A DNA stretch of 64,000 bases from the NCBI RefSeq assembly GCF_023856365.1, contig NC_064541.1, positions 19,468,214-19,532,213 on the forward strand, read 5' to 3'. Positions within the stretch are counted from its first letter, which is position 1. Every line of letters starts with the position of its first letter. This document shows, in pieces, positions 1-13,700 of this stretch. Made by a program: the position numbers and the translations under genes. Origin of the DNA: Brienomyrus brachyistius (taxonomy: Eukaryota; Chordata; Actinopteri; Osteoglossiformes; Mormyridae). A model generated the notes under the pieces. That model saw nothing but the letters and a program-made list of their open reading frames with translations, ran no database searches and was not told the origin of the DNA.

Positions 1-444
1 AGATGTCTGTTATTCTCCATATTGTGTCTAAGTTAATTTTGAGTTGTATACAAACCATGGCAGAACACAGCTTCCATCAAAAAAAAAAAAAGTACACAAT
101 TATTTTATGAGGTACCTTACAATTGATATGTTATATCTAAATGACGTTTTCCTCATTGTAGAAAAAGAATACACTGTTTATTTATAGAGCAAACGCTTTT
201 ACCTACGCAAGATATCCTAATCCATACAATTTCCATAACCAGCTATCGGTTACGGCTGCGGTGTGCCTGTCCACACCTGCCCAGGACAGGAGATACTCTG
301 GCCAAAATGCCATTGCATCCGAGAGCACACACATTTGGACAAATCAAGATTTGGAATTGATCCCTTAACCCATGCGGCGAATAACCATCGCATTATATTT
401 CCTTAAATCAAATTCTGCTGGTAAAAAAAAAATGCGCCCTCCAC

Positions 445-458
445 CCAGTAGATGGCGG
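445..458 (+). promoter_or_regulatory. Perfect CTCF core motif upstream of malsu1
   Basis: The 14 bases CCAGTAGATGGCGG match the CTCF core consensus CCASYAGRKGGCRS at every position. The site is about 150 bp upstream of the malsu1 start codon, and its ATGGCGG part also resembles a YY1 site. Motif reading only; occupancy is not known. Confidence 0.5.
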
Positions 459-512
459 TACGACGTCTGCCGTTCAGTGTATGAACAAACGAAGCGCATG
501 AATAGTGCTGTG

Positions 513-534
513 ATTGGTTAAAACTTTGACCAAT
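513..534. promoter_or_regulatory. malsu1: Opposed CCAAT boxes, malsu1 promoter
   Basis: ATTGG at 513-517 and CCAAT at 530-534 face each other with 12 bp between, 64-85 bp upstream of the malsu1 ATG. This is a common NF-Y arrangement in housekeeping promoters. No TATA box is obvious. Bases 1-440 hold only AT-rich sequence with nothing recognisable. Confidence 0.5.
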
Positions 535-597
535 AGCAGTGCACCGATCTGGGTTCGTTTACCTCTCCAGTCTTTGATGGTTGTAGGTTATTTTTAA

Positions 598-2005
598 ATG
601 GCAATGATAAGTTATAAATGTGTGACGAGTTGCTCTAGAAGAATACTTTCTGGATTATTAAATCTAGATGCTGTACGAACAAACAACATAAAGTGTCTAC
701 ATGTAAATATGAAGCGGCCGTGTGTTGCTACTCTTCAGTCTCGGTACACATGTTGTGCTCTGCGGCATGATCAGTTCCATCCGGTGGATTATGTGCGGTG
801 TTCAGGAAAGGATAGATTTTACTGCGATTTACGGAGTATCAGAGATGACACGACTGCGCACAACGAAGACATAGCGGGCTCTCCGGCCATGAGCCTTTCA
901 GCGGATCCCCAAAATGCCGATCTCAGGCGTAGTAAGTGCATATCAATCCATGGCAACTAAGTGTACTTATTATGTAAAGACTGATAAATAGCTGCATACA
1001 TTTAATTACAGTATGTGATAAAAAAAAAAGTTAAGCAAGTTGACATCACTTCCATTGACAACAGCAAATTATAGTTGTGTGACATCATGAAATAGGATTA
1101 GGTTGGATTATGCTTCCAAGCGATGTTTGGTGCACTTTTCCCTTCTTTATTCCTGAGTGTGAGTTATCCCTGTCTAACAGAGATACCGCAGGCATTTAAC
1201 ATCGACGTCCTGGTGGCACTCCTCCGCCAGGAAAACGCCGTGGACGTCTGTGTAATAAAAGTACCGAAATCGCTGAAGTACACCGATTACTTTGTGGTAG
1301 TAAGCGGCTCCTCAAGAAGACATCTCATAGCGATGGCAGAGTATGCAGTCAAAGTGGTAAGACTATTAGCTATAGTTGTGGTGTTGTCATCATCTCATTA
1401 GTGATATTACAGTGGATAACCTTGTGTTCCTGTTATAGCTGTTTTATAATGCGCTGTTCGTGTCCTTATCAGACTGTTTTAATTATTATTGTATTATATT
1501 TAAAACCTTCCCCCCATACTTGAAGCAGCAGTGCATATGTAGTTGTGTAGAAAGTATGTATGCAGCGTGTATAAACATGCATTGTTTGTCGGTACCTCTG
1601 ACTTGTATACCTCTCTGGTACTTTGTGACAGTACAAAGCGCTCAAGACGGATGCTGATCCCCATGTCATAATCGAAGGCAAGGATGCGGAGGACTGGATG
1701 TGCATCGACTTCGGTGAGTCTGTTTATCACGACAGTCTGCCTTAGCTATTGTACAGATATTTTATTAATACTTTGCCAAGAGCCCTAACCAAGTGGTTCT
1801 CTCCTCAGGGCACACCGTGGTGCACTTCATGCTGCCTGAGACCAGAGAGGTTTACGAGCTGGAGAAGCTGTGGACGCTGCGCTCGTTTGACGAGCAGCTG
1901 AGCTCCATCCCCCCAGAGACATTGCCCAAAGACTTCATCTATGACGATGAGGCCACAGATTGGCGCTCCGGGTTTGGAGACCTTGGGGGACAAGAACGGT
2001 TGTAG
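598..2005 (+). CDS. malsu1: Mitochondrial assembly of ribosomal large subunit protein 1 (RsfS/DUF143 family)
   Basis: Four exons: 598-931, 1181-1356, 1632-1713, 1809-2005, giving 262 aa (human about 234). Exon 1 encodes a poorly conserved, Arg/Cys-rich N-terminus of about 111 residues, consistent with a mitochondrial targeting region. Exons 2-4 encode the RsfS fold, with the family stretches [55 protein letters not shown] and [20 protein letters not shown]. The family binds uL14m on the mitochondrial large subunit and blocks premature subunit joining. Splice phases are 1, 0 and 1, and all introns are GT-AG. The exact start is less sure: a second Met lies two codons on. The C-terminus ends GGQERL. 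In human, four genes separate MALSU1 from STK31; here stk31 is the next gene. Confidence 0.93.
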
Positions 2006-2335
2006 GCCGGCGGAGCAAAACCAGCACTGGAATTCTTTTGATCTCAGTTGTGAATGGCTCTTTTGTTGTTCTTAATTGAAGGTCAGTGAAATGTCCTTTT
2101 ATAGGTCATTTTTACCATGAAAGTAAATTTACTTGTATATTCAGATGACCACAAATTGTGGCTCAAAGTCCCAACCTGTATTGAAGTCTTTCAGCAGATT
2201 TTTTTCTCCTTTTTTTGTAGTACTAAGGCCTAACATCTACTTTGCTTTAAAATATAAGGTCGTATACAGTTTGGCATAATGCTTGAGATTTAAAAAACAA
2301 TGGATGTGGTCTTGACTAGTTGTATAATGTGTTTT

Positions 2336-2341
2336 AATAAA
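2336..2341 (+). terminator. malsu1: Poly(A) signal of malsu1
   Basis: AATAAA lies 331 bp after the stop codon, in AT-rich sequence that fits a short 3'UTR. No other gene signal occurs before the stk31 promoter. Confidence 0.6.
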
Positions 2342-4080
2342 GACAACTTTTGGATGATGTTTGGCGAATTATGCTATTTTAGAAATGCTCATTTAAATAT
2401 TTTTGCTGGCTGTCTTGGGTACAAGCAGCCCCCGCGTGCAGCGACTGCTTTTTAATAATTCATTGCTTTACGCTTAGAACTGAATTTCATTTTTGAGACG
2501 TAAGCTTCCATTACATAATTTATAAATTAAGCCAATAAGATACAGGATATAACTGTATCTTTAAGCTTGTATGGCTCATATCAGATACAAGATGAGTTGT
2601 GTTTTTTCCCCCTCAGCAGAGGGCAGTAACACCTTTGACTTTACAGACCTGCACGTTTCTTCTTCCTCATCTGCAGCCCACTTTGGAGTTTCATGAAAGA
2701 AATAATGCAGCCGGGTTTTATGATGAAACACAAGCTTGTGCTAAGGAGGTTTATTCACAGTCATTAAAAGAAAATACCACTGGTGACAGGGGCGTTTCTA
2801 GCAATTGAGAAAAATCTCGGGACTGAGTCAAGTTTTGTCTGGGACTTGACATTTGTTTTTGAAAGAAGATTGGCATTAGGGCAAAAACACTCGGGACTAA
2901 GGCCCCGAGTGATCGGACCTGATGACGCCCATGATTGGGAATGATGGCACAAAAGGTAGCAGAATGTTTTCACACAGTTCATGCATTTTGTGCTTCATCC
3001 ATCTACCCTCTACCACTTATCCTGGTTAAGATCATGGGGGGTCCTGGAGCCACAAGGCCAGGGTGCAGCCTAGATAAGATGTCAGTCCATCACCAAGCAC
3101 ATACACTGCAAAACCTGTAACTGGATGTGTGAGGCAACAGTGCAACCTGTGGATGCACTTTTTGTGCTTCCTTTGTATTATAAATACATGATAGCCAGCC
3201 ACTATGGATTAATGCTCTTCAAATCAATGTTGTAAGGATCAGCGGAGAGATGGAGTGCTGTAACAGATAATCTGACCCCCGCAATCCCGCAACGTCAACC
3301 CTATAGAGCCAAGAGGATCATAGAGTAAGAGCAAGGTAGCTAATTTGTGCCCAGAACACTGCATGGTTGCAGTATTTGATGTTACTTCATTGTCTTGAAG
3401 CCTTTTATTGAATAACATATATAAATAACACAACTGAAACAAAAAGAAATGCACTAAAAGCAGGTGTGTCCAGACTTGTCCTGACTGGTACTGTATATCA
3501 GCATCGAGAAATGCATACAAATGTAGATTATTCACATCCAAGAATGTGAATATAACATTTTTATTATAGTTTTTACATTCAGTTTCTATCCTTACCACAA
3601 ACTTTCCTCAACAGTTAACATTTTTTACATTTAAGTGCTGTCTTCCAGGGTCGCCAACTTTGGTCAGCTGACTTGAGTGAGATTTTCAGTTGGAGAGAAG
3701 TCTGCACACGCGTGCATATACATTTACATGGACGTAACAGTTTTATTACGTTGTAAATAGTGGCTAGGGGTTGCAAATTACAGCAAAGCTCTTGATGTAG
3801 CTAAGTTTAGATTTGTAATGCAATAATATACATTTTCCGCAAGATTTCATGCGAGAACGTGGGAGTCTGAAAGCGTGAGTGTCACGCCAGATGCGTGAGG
3901 GTCGGCAGCCCTGGAGTCTCCATTTCGACACACCTTTCATCTCGGTATCAGTAGCTGGGTTATCTATGGGCTGCCCCTGCGGAAGCGAAGAGAATCTTAG
4001 CAGTTGTCGACTGTAATTCATAACCCAAACACTATATTTAAGATTGCATTGTTAATTACATTTAGCTCCAGTCAGTGGGC
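2342..4080. other. Spacer between malsu1 and stk31
   Basis: About 1.7 kb without a supportable gene. It holds a near-match CTCF core (13 of 14) at 2613-2626 and a SINE 3'-end remnant at about 2995-3125. Several short open frames here lack splice signals and any family resemblance. Confidence 0.6.
2995..3125 (-). mobile_element. Degenerate SINE 3'-end remnant
   Basis: The text (CCATCTACCCTCTACCACTT, then a TCCTGGAGCC block, then a CAGTCCATCACC block) is the reverse complement of the common fish tRNA-SINE tail. Similar copies lie near 54725 and 63846. Boundaries are approximate and the copy is clearly old. Confidence 0.5.
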
Positions 4081-4084
4081 AAAC

Positions 4085-4189
4085 TCTCGCGATGCGCGCG
4101 ATACATATCGCGACTCAATGCCCGCTTTGCGCGCACCGCTAAAACCGCGCGACAGGTGGTCACGTGGTGCTTTAAGTTCTTGCTGCTGG
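4085..4189 (+). promoter_or_regulatory. stk31: stk31 CpG-rich promoter and non-coding first exon
   Basis: A CpG-dense block contains TCTCGCGA (4085-4092, half of the TCTCGCGAGA core-promoter element), an E2F-like TTTGCGCGC (4126-4134) and a CACGTG E-box (4161-4166). A GTGAGT splice donor follows at about 4190, so the 5'UTR exon probably ends there and joins the exon carrying the ATG at 4706. E2F plus CACGTG resembles promoters silenced in somatic cells by the E2F6/MGA complex; that link is inference. Confidence 0.55.
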
Positions 4190-4705
4190 TGAGTGTCGAC
4201 GGTTAGTCGCATATTGATTAAACTACGGCAAACTTGCTTTTTCTTTTATTATTACTGGCAATAGTTTAATGCTTTCTAATTGTGTAAAACATTGTTCGTG
4301 GTTTGTAGGTGGGGTGTGACATAGGCCTAATGAAGCATATCTAACAAATGTGCAAAAAGCGTTAGGTAGCTAATGATTTGTAAAGTAAAGCCTAAAAGGA
4401 CCTTCTTGTATGCATGTAAACGGGGCTGATAAAAATGTGATTTCTGTAATGAGAATAAGGTCCCGAACCTTGCTAATGTATATCTGCAGTTAGTAACTTA
4501 AGCGGTTGAATATTTGTCTTACCTTACGAATTGTCACGTTAATAGCCTCATTCTAGCGTACTACTGCTGTACGTAAAATCTGTAATTTAAAAGTGGCAAA
4601 CAGTTATCTGTGGGTTAAAAACTCGTACCGCCTGCTTATTAAGTATTGGTCTTCAATTATTGCGATTGATGTGATTTGCTCTTCTCTTTAGCATGAAAAA
4701 CAGTG

Positions 4706-7700
4706 ATGGATAAAACGGTGCCTGGGAAAAGTAAGTGAATCTGTCCTGCAGCTTTGACAGAAACGTCTGGCTTGGCTGCTGAATGAGACTGACTCGCCCT
4801 CTTCTCCTTTTAGTGGAGCTTGTGGGAGTCACACACGTGGTGGACGCCATTACATTTTGGGCTCAGGTTGGTAACCAAAGTGAACCTACCCATAGCGGTG
4901 GGGGGGGGGGGGTGTTACTTTGCTTTAAAGCCACTGAGGAAGATCAGGTTGGGTCCGGCGATAAAATTCACAGCAGAGCCCTGATACCATTTTCAGAATG
5001 TCAACGACGACCCCGCTGTGGAGAGGATGACCAGCATTTTGTCGGCCAGATGCCCTACAGCTCGGAGGCTGACGGGGAATCCCAGTCCTCAGAAGGTAAC
5101 CGGCCAATTAAATCGCCGGCAGACTTAGACCTGCGTTACAGTGTGGTACCCGTTGGTGACACAGTGACTGTTTTATACAGCTATATGGGGCACTGTTTTC
5201 AGAAGACCGATGCTGGTACAGGTGTAAGGTGCAGCACAATAATGATGACAAGGTATGTTTATATTGGTAATTATTGTTAGATTTACATGGCTTTGTTTAA
5301 TTATGCTGTATTTAGCTGAATGCTGCTTGTGAATAATGCTGATCAAACAGGCTGTAAAATGTCTCTTTGTTTAGTTTACAGTGTGCTACATTGATTATGG
5401 TAATACGGAGCTCGTCAGCCGTTCATCCTTGGTGGAGCTTCCAGAAGACCTTCAAATGGGATGTTTGGCTAAGAAGTACAAGTTTTGGGGTTTCCATTTA
5501 AACAGTGATGAAGACTCGCAGCATTTTGTACAGGTGATAGGGGAGGTGGGGGGTCTTATTGTGGAGAATCTGTCTAACCCATTGACTGGCATCTTCTTCT
5601 CACTGCTTGGGAACTTCGCAATACTGCCCGTTCTGTTCCCAGGGAAAGATCTTCTTGCGCAACCTGATTTACGGCAAGAAATTACGGATTCAGAAGAAGT
5701 CTGTGTGCTTTGATGGCACCGTCCTGGTCCACGCGTTTCAGGGGGACCTGGACATCGGAGAGGAGGTGATGAAGATGAAGTTCGCCAAACTCAGTATCCC
5801 CGGTTGTAGAGAGGGCTCCAACCCGACCTGGCAGGACCCTCTGGGGCCGTGGGGCCCCCGGACCCCAGAGCACGCCTCCCAGGGGGATACTGTGCAGGCA
5901 GGCTCCCAAGTCCTCATTCCCAAACCACGTCCTACCTTTCCAGAACATGTGCCTCAGGCGCTAAAGTAAGTCGAGCAGCAGTTGCATGAGCCCAACAAAA
6001 AAGCTATGTGAACATAATGCTCATGACCAAAAGAATTCAGCGTAATGATATAATTGCAATATCCAGGGCTTATGGATTGCTAACCTAAAACTAAACTAGA
6101 TTTCAAATGAAAATAAAAATTAAAAACCAGAACTATAAAAAACCCTGATGCAGAATCATATGCGGGTATCTGGAGGTGCAGTACAAACTTATTTATTTTC
6201 ATTTGTAGCGAGGAATCAGATAAACGCCAACATTCTCGGTTAACCATTCTTCAGATTCACCAGCCATTTTTATCATTCTGCTCATAAAGAGTAGAAATGG
6301 CATTTGCATGCGATCTTTGGTCTGATCTACTTCCTGACTTCCTGCTACTTTTCCCCTGGCCAATGAACGATCAGGGATTGTTTGCATCACTGGGCGGAGC
6401 CGCCGCACAACAGGGCTGCCGGTATATTGCCCATTGTGGGATGAATGACCCTTGTGCCAAATGTTTAGTATTTTGTCCAATTATTGTTAACAGAGCTTGA
6501 GAGTCCATTTAATTTATTTTTTTGGTTGTGTGGTTGTATGTATGTGTTGTTTAGGATATTTGCATTTTTTAACATTCCAATTCCAATGTCTGAATATTCT
6601 TAAGAATTAAAAGTTCAGTGTTTTTAGGGTGTACTTGCATTATTATGTTATTAGATTATGATGCCGATGGTCTGTAAATGGCAATATTTACTGCCATTAT
6701 TTCTGGTACGTTGTATTGTCTGACAAAAGTAGTTATTGTGACAGGCGTACAATATGCCTGTCATAAGTAAACATCTGTATAGTGCCAAAAAGCCGGCATT
6801 CTGACAGATTCTGCTGGCTGTAAATACACTGGCACGCCCGTTATCTAATGCCCTGGATATTGTGATTTTAGTGTTGTTGTAAATTCTTTTGGAGGCGGTA
6901 ATGTTGTAGTGAAAATCTGATATTTTGACAGCCCTAATTATGGTATTATAAGGGAACACGCTTATGTGGAAATCTCATACCAGTTTAATGATGTAGCTAG
7001 TGGTTATTTTGAATTGGCTTATCTTTGAGATACGACTTAATTCCTTGATGATTCGGTTAATCATTTTCAATTGGTTCTCAGTTTATGCACAGGGTAGCCA
7101 TTTCCAATGAAGGCCATAGAATTGAAGGTATTTTTTATTTTTAAACCGGTCCTTGTTTACAGGGAGAAGAGCACGACCACGGCCCTGCAGCCTGCCAGCC
7201 TGCTGAAGAAGAAGCTGGACCAGGAGCTTATGGAGGAGAATGAACGGCTGAAGGAGGAGAAGAGCGCGCAGTATCGTAGCGCCTTGCTCCTTGGGAAGGA
7301 GCTGACAGAGGCTCAGGTGGAGCTGCAGGTGACAGGACCGAGATGCCTGGTTCAGTAAAGTTCAAAGGTGTTAGGGTGAAGTCAATGTGAAGTGATGTTT
7401 CTCGGCGAGGGGTACATAGTGAGCGAGAGGGACCTTATGAGCACAGTATGAACTGGGATGAGGGGTCTCTGACTCCCCTGGCTGGTGATCTTCTGCCGGG
7501 AGATCCTGTGGGGGAGTCGATGCCGTTTTTCAGGCTGATCGTCCTGCGTGTTTTATGCAGAGGATGAAGGACAGCAGGCTGAGGGATGCCATAGAGATAC
7601 AGAAGCTGAAGGAGGAGAACGGCGTTCTCCGGCAGAAGGCTGACGAGCTCGGGAGGCAGCTGCGGGACGTCCAGCAGGAGCTGCAGGTGGGGGGCCCACC

Positions 7701-10700
7701 CGCGCACACAGCGGCCTGGATAAGATCGGCCACCCCTGGTCTACATCTTTCTGTTGAAGGTCAAGCGACCAGAATCTTATAATGTGGAAAAAGGACATAT
7801 ATGAAATTAATATTTAACTAGAAATGATCCTCTCCGTCAGTGTTTCCTGATTCTGTCGTAATAAATTCCAAAGTCTAAATTCTGACACTCCAAAGTTCAG
7901 TCGGTTTCTTTTGGGGCTGCTTTTATGCTTGGAACTCGTAGGTCTCATTGATCATTTTCCTGTTGACTAATAGAAACAGTGCAGCATGACGCAGTGTCTC
8001 GGAGCCTCGCTGCTCCAGGGTCGCGGGTTCGATTAATACTACTTCCACGTTCTTGCCGTGTCTGCATTACTCAGGGTGTGTGTGTGTCCTGCACTGGACT
8101 CCGCTGGTCGAGGGTGTCCCCTGCCTCCCCTCTGCTCACTATAAACACTAAGCTGGCGGCCCCTTTTTGTGCCGTGATGCCCCCCCGCCGTATTTTGACC
8201 ACACAGGCGACGAAGCAGCAGGTGACTGACAGCGTGGAGGCAGCAGACAAGCGTCTGGAGAGCGCGGTGGGGGACAAGCTGGGTCAGCTGGCACAGAAGG
8301 TGGAGTCCTTAAGGGGTGTGAGGTACAGTCACCAGCCCTTCCCCCTTTGTGGTGCCGTCTGTACCTAATAAATGGTCACCTGTCTCTCTGTACCCTCCCG
8401 ATACTAAAAGCTCCTGTATCCGGAATTTAAATAACTACTTTAATTCTAAAATATCAGTATAGGTGCTTTGAAGTAGTGACTGTAAGTAAATGCCATTAAT
8501 TGAAACAAATAAATGAATAAAAGTTTATTTGGGTAAGCACAGAAAAAACAGAACGTACGGTAGGTTTAACACTGTGAGACGTGTTTAGGCTCGCAAACAC
8601 TGCAGAGCCTGGAAGTGAAGCCGCATGGATGCTGCCGTTGCCTGGCAGGAGTAGAAAGCGTCGTGCTGCGGATCGGCAGTCTGGGAACAGATAAAAAAAA
8701 AAAATTCATGACCATTGAATGTGCATTTCTGCCGCACAGCTTTAGTGTTTATTTCAGTCACTCTGCCAGTGTTTACCTGACGCACGCTTGTGTTCCATCA
8801 AATATCTGCTGTCGCTTTGTGTTACGATTACTACAGTAATCATTAGTACGTCTGTATAAAAGGATTAAAGTGTAAGAAATATTACAATTAAGTGTTTCGC
8901 GAGTAACGTTCAACCAATCTGGCAAATTCAACTATCTGCCGGCGCTTTTGTCTCTACGTTTCTGGACGTGAGAGCTGTTAGCATAAGTCCTTTAACAACC
9001 TTGTGGATCTCGTCTCCTAGAGAGGCACGCTCCCGTGGCACCTTCAGGGACAGCCTGCTGGAGGCCATCGACATAGTGGCACACAATGGCATCTCCTCTC
9101 CCGCGTCTTTGGAAAAGCTGGAGGCTGTGTGGAAGGAATACGACCTGGCGCAGGATATGGTGAAGGCCTGTCGCGAGGTGAGCCGTCTCAACCCAAACCC
9201 GTCCGAGAATGGACGAAATATGCATAAAGGTTTAGTGAGGGTACTGGTGTGAGCTCTCGTTTGACCGGCATGGGGGGGGCATCTTTGGAGTGAGACCTGG
9301 GGGGGGGGGTTCCGCAGACACGCAGAACATCATGCTTATGGACCCGGTAGAAGGATAAGTGAATTTAAAAGCTTCTCTGAAGTCTTAAGTGTTGTAAAGT
9401 GACTGTCAAAAGCGGCTGGAATTGGACTGGGATTTTATTTTTGTAACTATCTACTTATGGTCGTGTTGAATTCTGTGCTGCACGATGCCAGTGTATAGAT
9501 TCGGGGGAGGTAAAATTGATGTCAATCACCAGAAATTAACTGACTGCTTTAAATGTGGCTTGTCAGATAGAAGACCTGGAAGAATTGATCGCGAAGAGGA
9601 ATGGTGTGAGGGGAACGTTGGCGGTGGCTGTGGACGACTTTATTCAGGAAGTGGACGGGTTGCCCATCAGCAAACGAATGGACACTCTTGAGGTGCTGAG
9701 GGGGCGGGGTTTGTGATGTTAGTGTCCAATCCCCTTTGACGTAGGACGACAACACGTCGCTCTGCATATTGTGTACAGTTCTGCATTCTGTGTCTGCACA
9801 TTATCTGTAATCTGTGTGTGTCCTTCGTAGGCAGTGGGCGCCTCTCTTACTGCGGTGTTTGGTTCCTTCTCGATGGAGGGAGCCGGAGACGAGACCTTCG
9901 AACGGTTCAGACAGTGGAACAGTCAGAAACAGCAGGAGACCCGGGCGGTGGAGGAGGAGACTGACGAAACACTGAAGTTCCTGTGTTCCTGGTTTGAGAA
10001 GATGGTCAAGGTGTGTGAGAAGCACGACATTAGGGCGACGAGAGTTTGGTGATGAATTTCACTTTAGCAAAAATAGACACGTATGATTCGGGTAACCAGG
10101 CAATACGGTCATATTGTGTTTCATTAGAAGAGAATACTCTAGACTGCGGTACATGGAAAATAAGTCATAAATTGTCTGTTTATATACTGTCTTCTTTGTA
10201 AAAATGTGTATTTGCACATCCTGCAAATATTATTTGCTTGGTATTGTGGGATTTGAAGTTTTCGGTTTTCCCCATTTTCAGTTTTTCAGTCTGTCGAGCG
10301 AGTTGCCGATACCCCTGAGTGTCATGACCATGGGCGTAGACAGCCTCCTGCAGAGGGCGGAGCTGAACCTCTGCCGGGAGCTGGACGTCTCGCTCGCCGT
10401 GAGTTGTGGTTGGATCACCTACTACCACTGCCCCTCGCCCCACCCCCTAACAAATGTCAAAAAACGTCAACTGTCCACCCGTAGGAGCAGAACAGTCGGG
10501 ACATGGAGATAGTGTCAAGCGCCTTTCACAGTGTGATGCAGAGGATCGGGAAGGAGCAGAGTCTTCTGAGGGCTGTGCGGGAGAAATACCTTCTTAACTC
10601 GCAGGTGAGGGACCGACAGGAGCAGATACGTGTCCGTTACGCTCTGCAAGAGCTTCAGAGCACCATGTAATATCTCAGTAATCTGCGCAAGGGTCCATTG

Positions 10701-13700
10701 CGTATCGGTGAATGGAACAGAACAATCCGTATTGTTACTGTACAGATACAGCAAAAGTGTGTACTTCACAACCAAAGCTATAAAAAATAAACACAAAAAT
10801 TAAATGTAAGTGAATTTAAACAGTACAGATACTTGTCTCTTCATGAGAGACGGACACAGCTTGGGGGTCACAGTGCAGGGTGAGCCGGCATGCAGCTCCG
10901 CTGGAGTTGGGGAGTTAAGGGTCTTGCTCACAGGTCCAATGGCAGCCTCAGCCTACTGGCCCTAGGATTTGATCCGGTAACCTGGTCAGACACAGAGTCC
11001 TGCTCGTCCGCGCACCACCTCCTCCGTAATGTCGTCTTATACTCTTCAGCGTAGGGGCCCATCGGCCCAGTGCAGCCTGTTCTGTTAATGTGCTGCCTGT
11101 CTATGTGTTGGTTCCCATGCCCTTCAGTTTAAGGAAGAGGTCCTCCGGTGGCAGGACGACACTCCGAAGGCCGACGAGCTGTTCTCCATCAAGAAGCACA
11201 TCAAGAACTTGAGGTCACAGCTGCGCTGGAGGCTGGTGGAGCAGGGCAGCCTGGAGGAGGTGATGCCCCGTTTGGGGGGGGGGGGGGGGGGATTCGTGTA
11301 GGGAAAACCTGATATTGTGACACCCCGACGTCAACGGACAATAACATCTCTACCTGTGGTCTGATTCTCAAAGGGAAACTCCACAACCAAGATGGAGGTT
11401 TAAGGAAATTCACATCTACGAGCATTTTTCTCTGGATGTAAGGGCTGCGGCTTCCGCTCCGCTGTAGACCTCTGCGGGCAGCCCAGAGCGAAGGGTCCTG
11501 CTCGCCTCTTAATGGAGGACTTTCCATAGATGGGTTCAGGGAGCAATACATCTGTATGAATGGGCAGCACACGGACTCATGTGGGTGACTTTGAATAGAA
11601 AAATAAGCTGCAGACCCAAGCTGTGCTCTTTGAGTTCAGCTGCTGGTTTTGTCCTAAAATAGCTGTTTTTCTCCCCTGCCTGCACCTTCTTACCAGAATT
11701 TGGGCACTCCTCAAAGTGGGGCTTATTAAAAGGGTTTGTCGTGACAAAGCTTAAGTGTATTTCCTGCCAGGAACGAATTCCGGCTTTTCCTGTAATCCCC
11801 CGGATTAGGCTTGATTGGCGCCGGCCAGGTTTGGCGTTGTGTGTCTTATAAATACCTGATACCTGGTTATCCGTCCAGCTTCCATAACTCGCTTGTTTAG
11901 AGTCAGTGTGAGCCTGGAGTTTGTCTCAGGGACAGCTGGGCCCGAGGCAGGGGGACACCCAGTCCATCGCAGGGCATGTTCACACACATTATGGGTGATA
12001 TCGAGATGTCACTCGGCTTAACAGCATGGTTTTGGACTGAGGGAGGAAACTGGGGTATGTAGAGGAAATCCACACAAGGGAGAACATACAAGCTCCAGAC
12101 AGAGAGCTAGGGGCAGGACTCAAACCTCCAGCCGGGGAAGTGTGAGGTTGCAGTTCTGTCCCCTGAGACCCCTGGTCATGATGTTTTTACCTGCCCTGGG
12201 GTGGCGGGTCTGATATTCATGTGGCTGTTTTTTTTTCCTGGATTTCTTCTCAGGCAGAAGAGGTGGACCTCCTGGAGGTTGAAAAGAAAAAAACGCAGAT
12301 TGAACAGACCAGGAACGCCCTTTTCCAGGAGATTGGTCTGGAGAAGGAGGAATATGTAAGAGTTTTGACCTGAGTTTTTTTGAAGAAGCTGTTTCTTGCA
12401 TTTTAGTTGTTGCTTGATGCCTTGGATGTTTGTATATAAATGAACCTAAACCAAGTGATTTCTGGATCATATCAGATTTTTTAGTAAAATAAATGATCAT
12501 ATAAATGTTACTTCAGTAGTTAGAACTGTTTCAATGTCATTCCATCTTCGCAAGTAGCTCTAGATGAATCTTTTTCGTTGATTTGGGTGCCAGGCTGATC
12601 TTTGGAAGCTGTGGTTCTGCTTCATCCCGCGTTTTGTGAGATCCTGTGACAGTGAGTGTGTGACTGGCTGCTGTTCCTCTGCAGAAGAGGCTGGCTGCCC
12701 TGGCCAAGGGCGGCTTCCCCGAGCTGCCGCTGCTCTACCACGCCGCAGACCTCCTCAGCTTCATGGTGAGCGCTCTCTCAAAGTCCCACCTCTCCCCTTA
12801 ATCGTGATCTCCCCCCCCCCCCCCCCCCGTGCGGGAAGCACTCATGCATAACACTCAGGATTCTGACCCGGGTCGGCTGTTGCAGAATTCTGAGGGACTG
12901 GTGGTAAAGAGCCTTGACCGGGACCTTTTTGCCAGCGTGCCCCTGCGAGAGCTGAGTTCCAGGAGACCCCTCGTGTGCACAGAGTTCCAAGGCCAGCAAG
13001 TTGTCCTTAAGGTGACACCCTGGGAAAATCCGCCCCCTTAACTTTTGATGTTCGGGGTTTATAATTTGGCCACTGGCTTGGTTCTGTACTTTTTCAAAGC
13101 GTGCTATTTTCCAGTGCTCTGCTCAGAGAAATTAAAAAGTTTTTTGTTAATGAATTGTAGGGTTACTCTGTCGATGCCCAGTCAGAGGTGAGAACGGTGG
13201 AGAGAGCCACCCAGTACTACAGAGCGAGTATGTTTGGTGAGGAGCAGACAGGACTGCTCCCCCTGTTGGCGCTGTTTTTTGGCAAGGTAAGAAGGTGCAT
13301 GTAGATCTATACATTCCTACATTCCACTCATTTCCTTTTCCTCCCTTATGTCCTTCTTTCCCTCCAGAAATATGTTACAAGCTGATCGTGACATAATGAA
13401 GCTTCTTTGCCGTGATGGTTATTCCAGTTAAAATATCATCGCTCTCTATCTCCCTTTCAGTCAGACCCCATGGCCTACGTCATGGTGCCGTACGTTTCCT
13501 GTGGCATGTTGCAGCTCGTGCAGAACTCCAGCCCTCTTAACACTTCCGTGAGTCCCGAACCCCCCACCACCTGCCAGTCTTCCTGTATTCTGAGAGTTTC
13601 TCGGATTTAACCCCCTGTGGCAGATTTTACCCCCCGTGGCTTCCCCTGGCAGGAGATCGCGGCCGTCATGAGAGGTGTGGCTCTGGGGCTGCAGACGCTG

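Noticed and set aside
8041..8110. tRNA gene suggested by the B-box at about 8022-8035
   Set aside because: There is no full cloverleaf or matching acceptor stem, and SINE body text follows directly, so it is a SINE head.
13621..13652. Alternative stk31 acceptor GTGGCAG at 13615-13621
   Set aside because: It would add 31 nt and shift the frame. The acceptor CCTGGCAG before 13653 restores EIAAVMRGVALGL, which matches the human protein.
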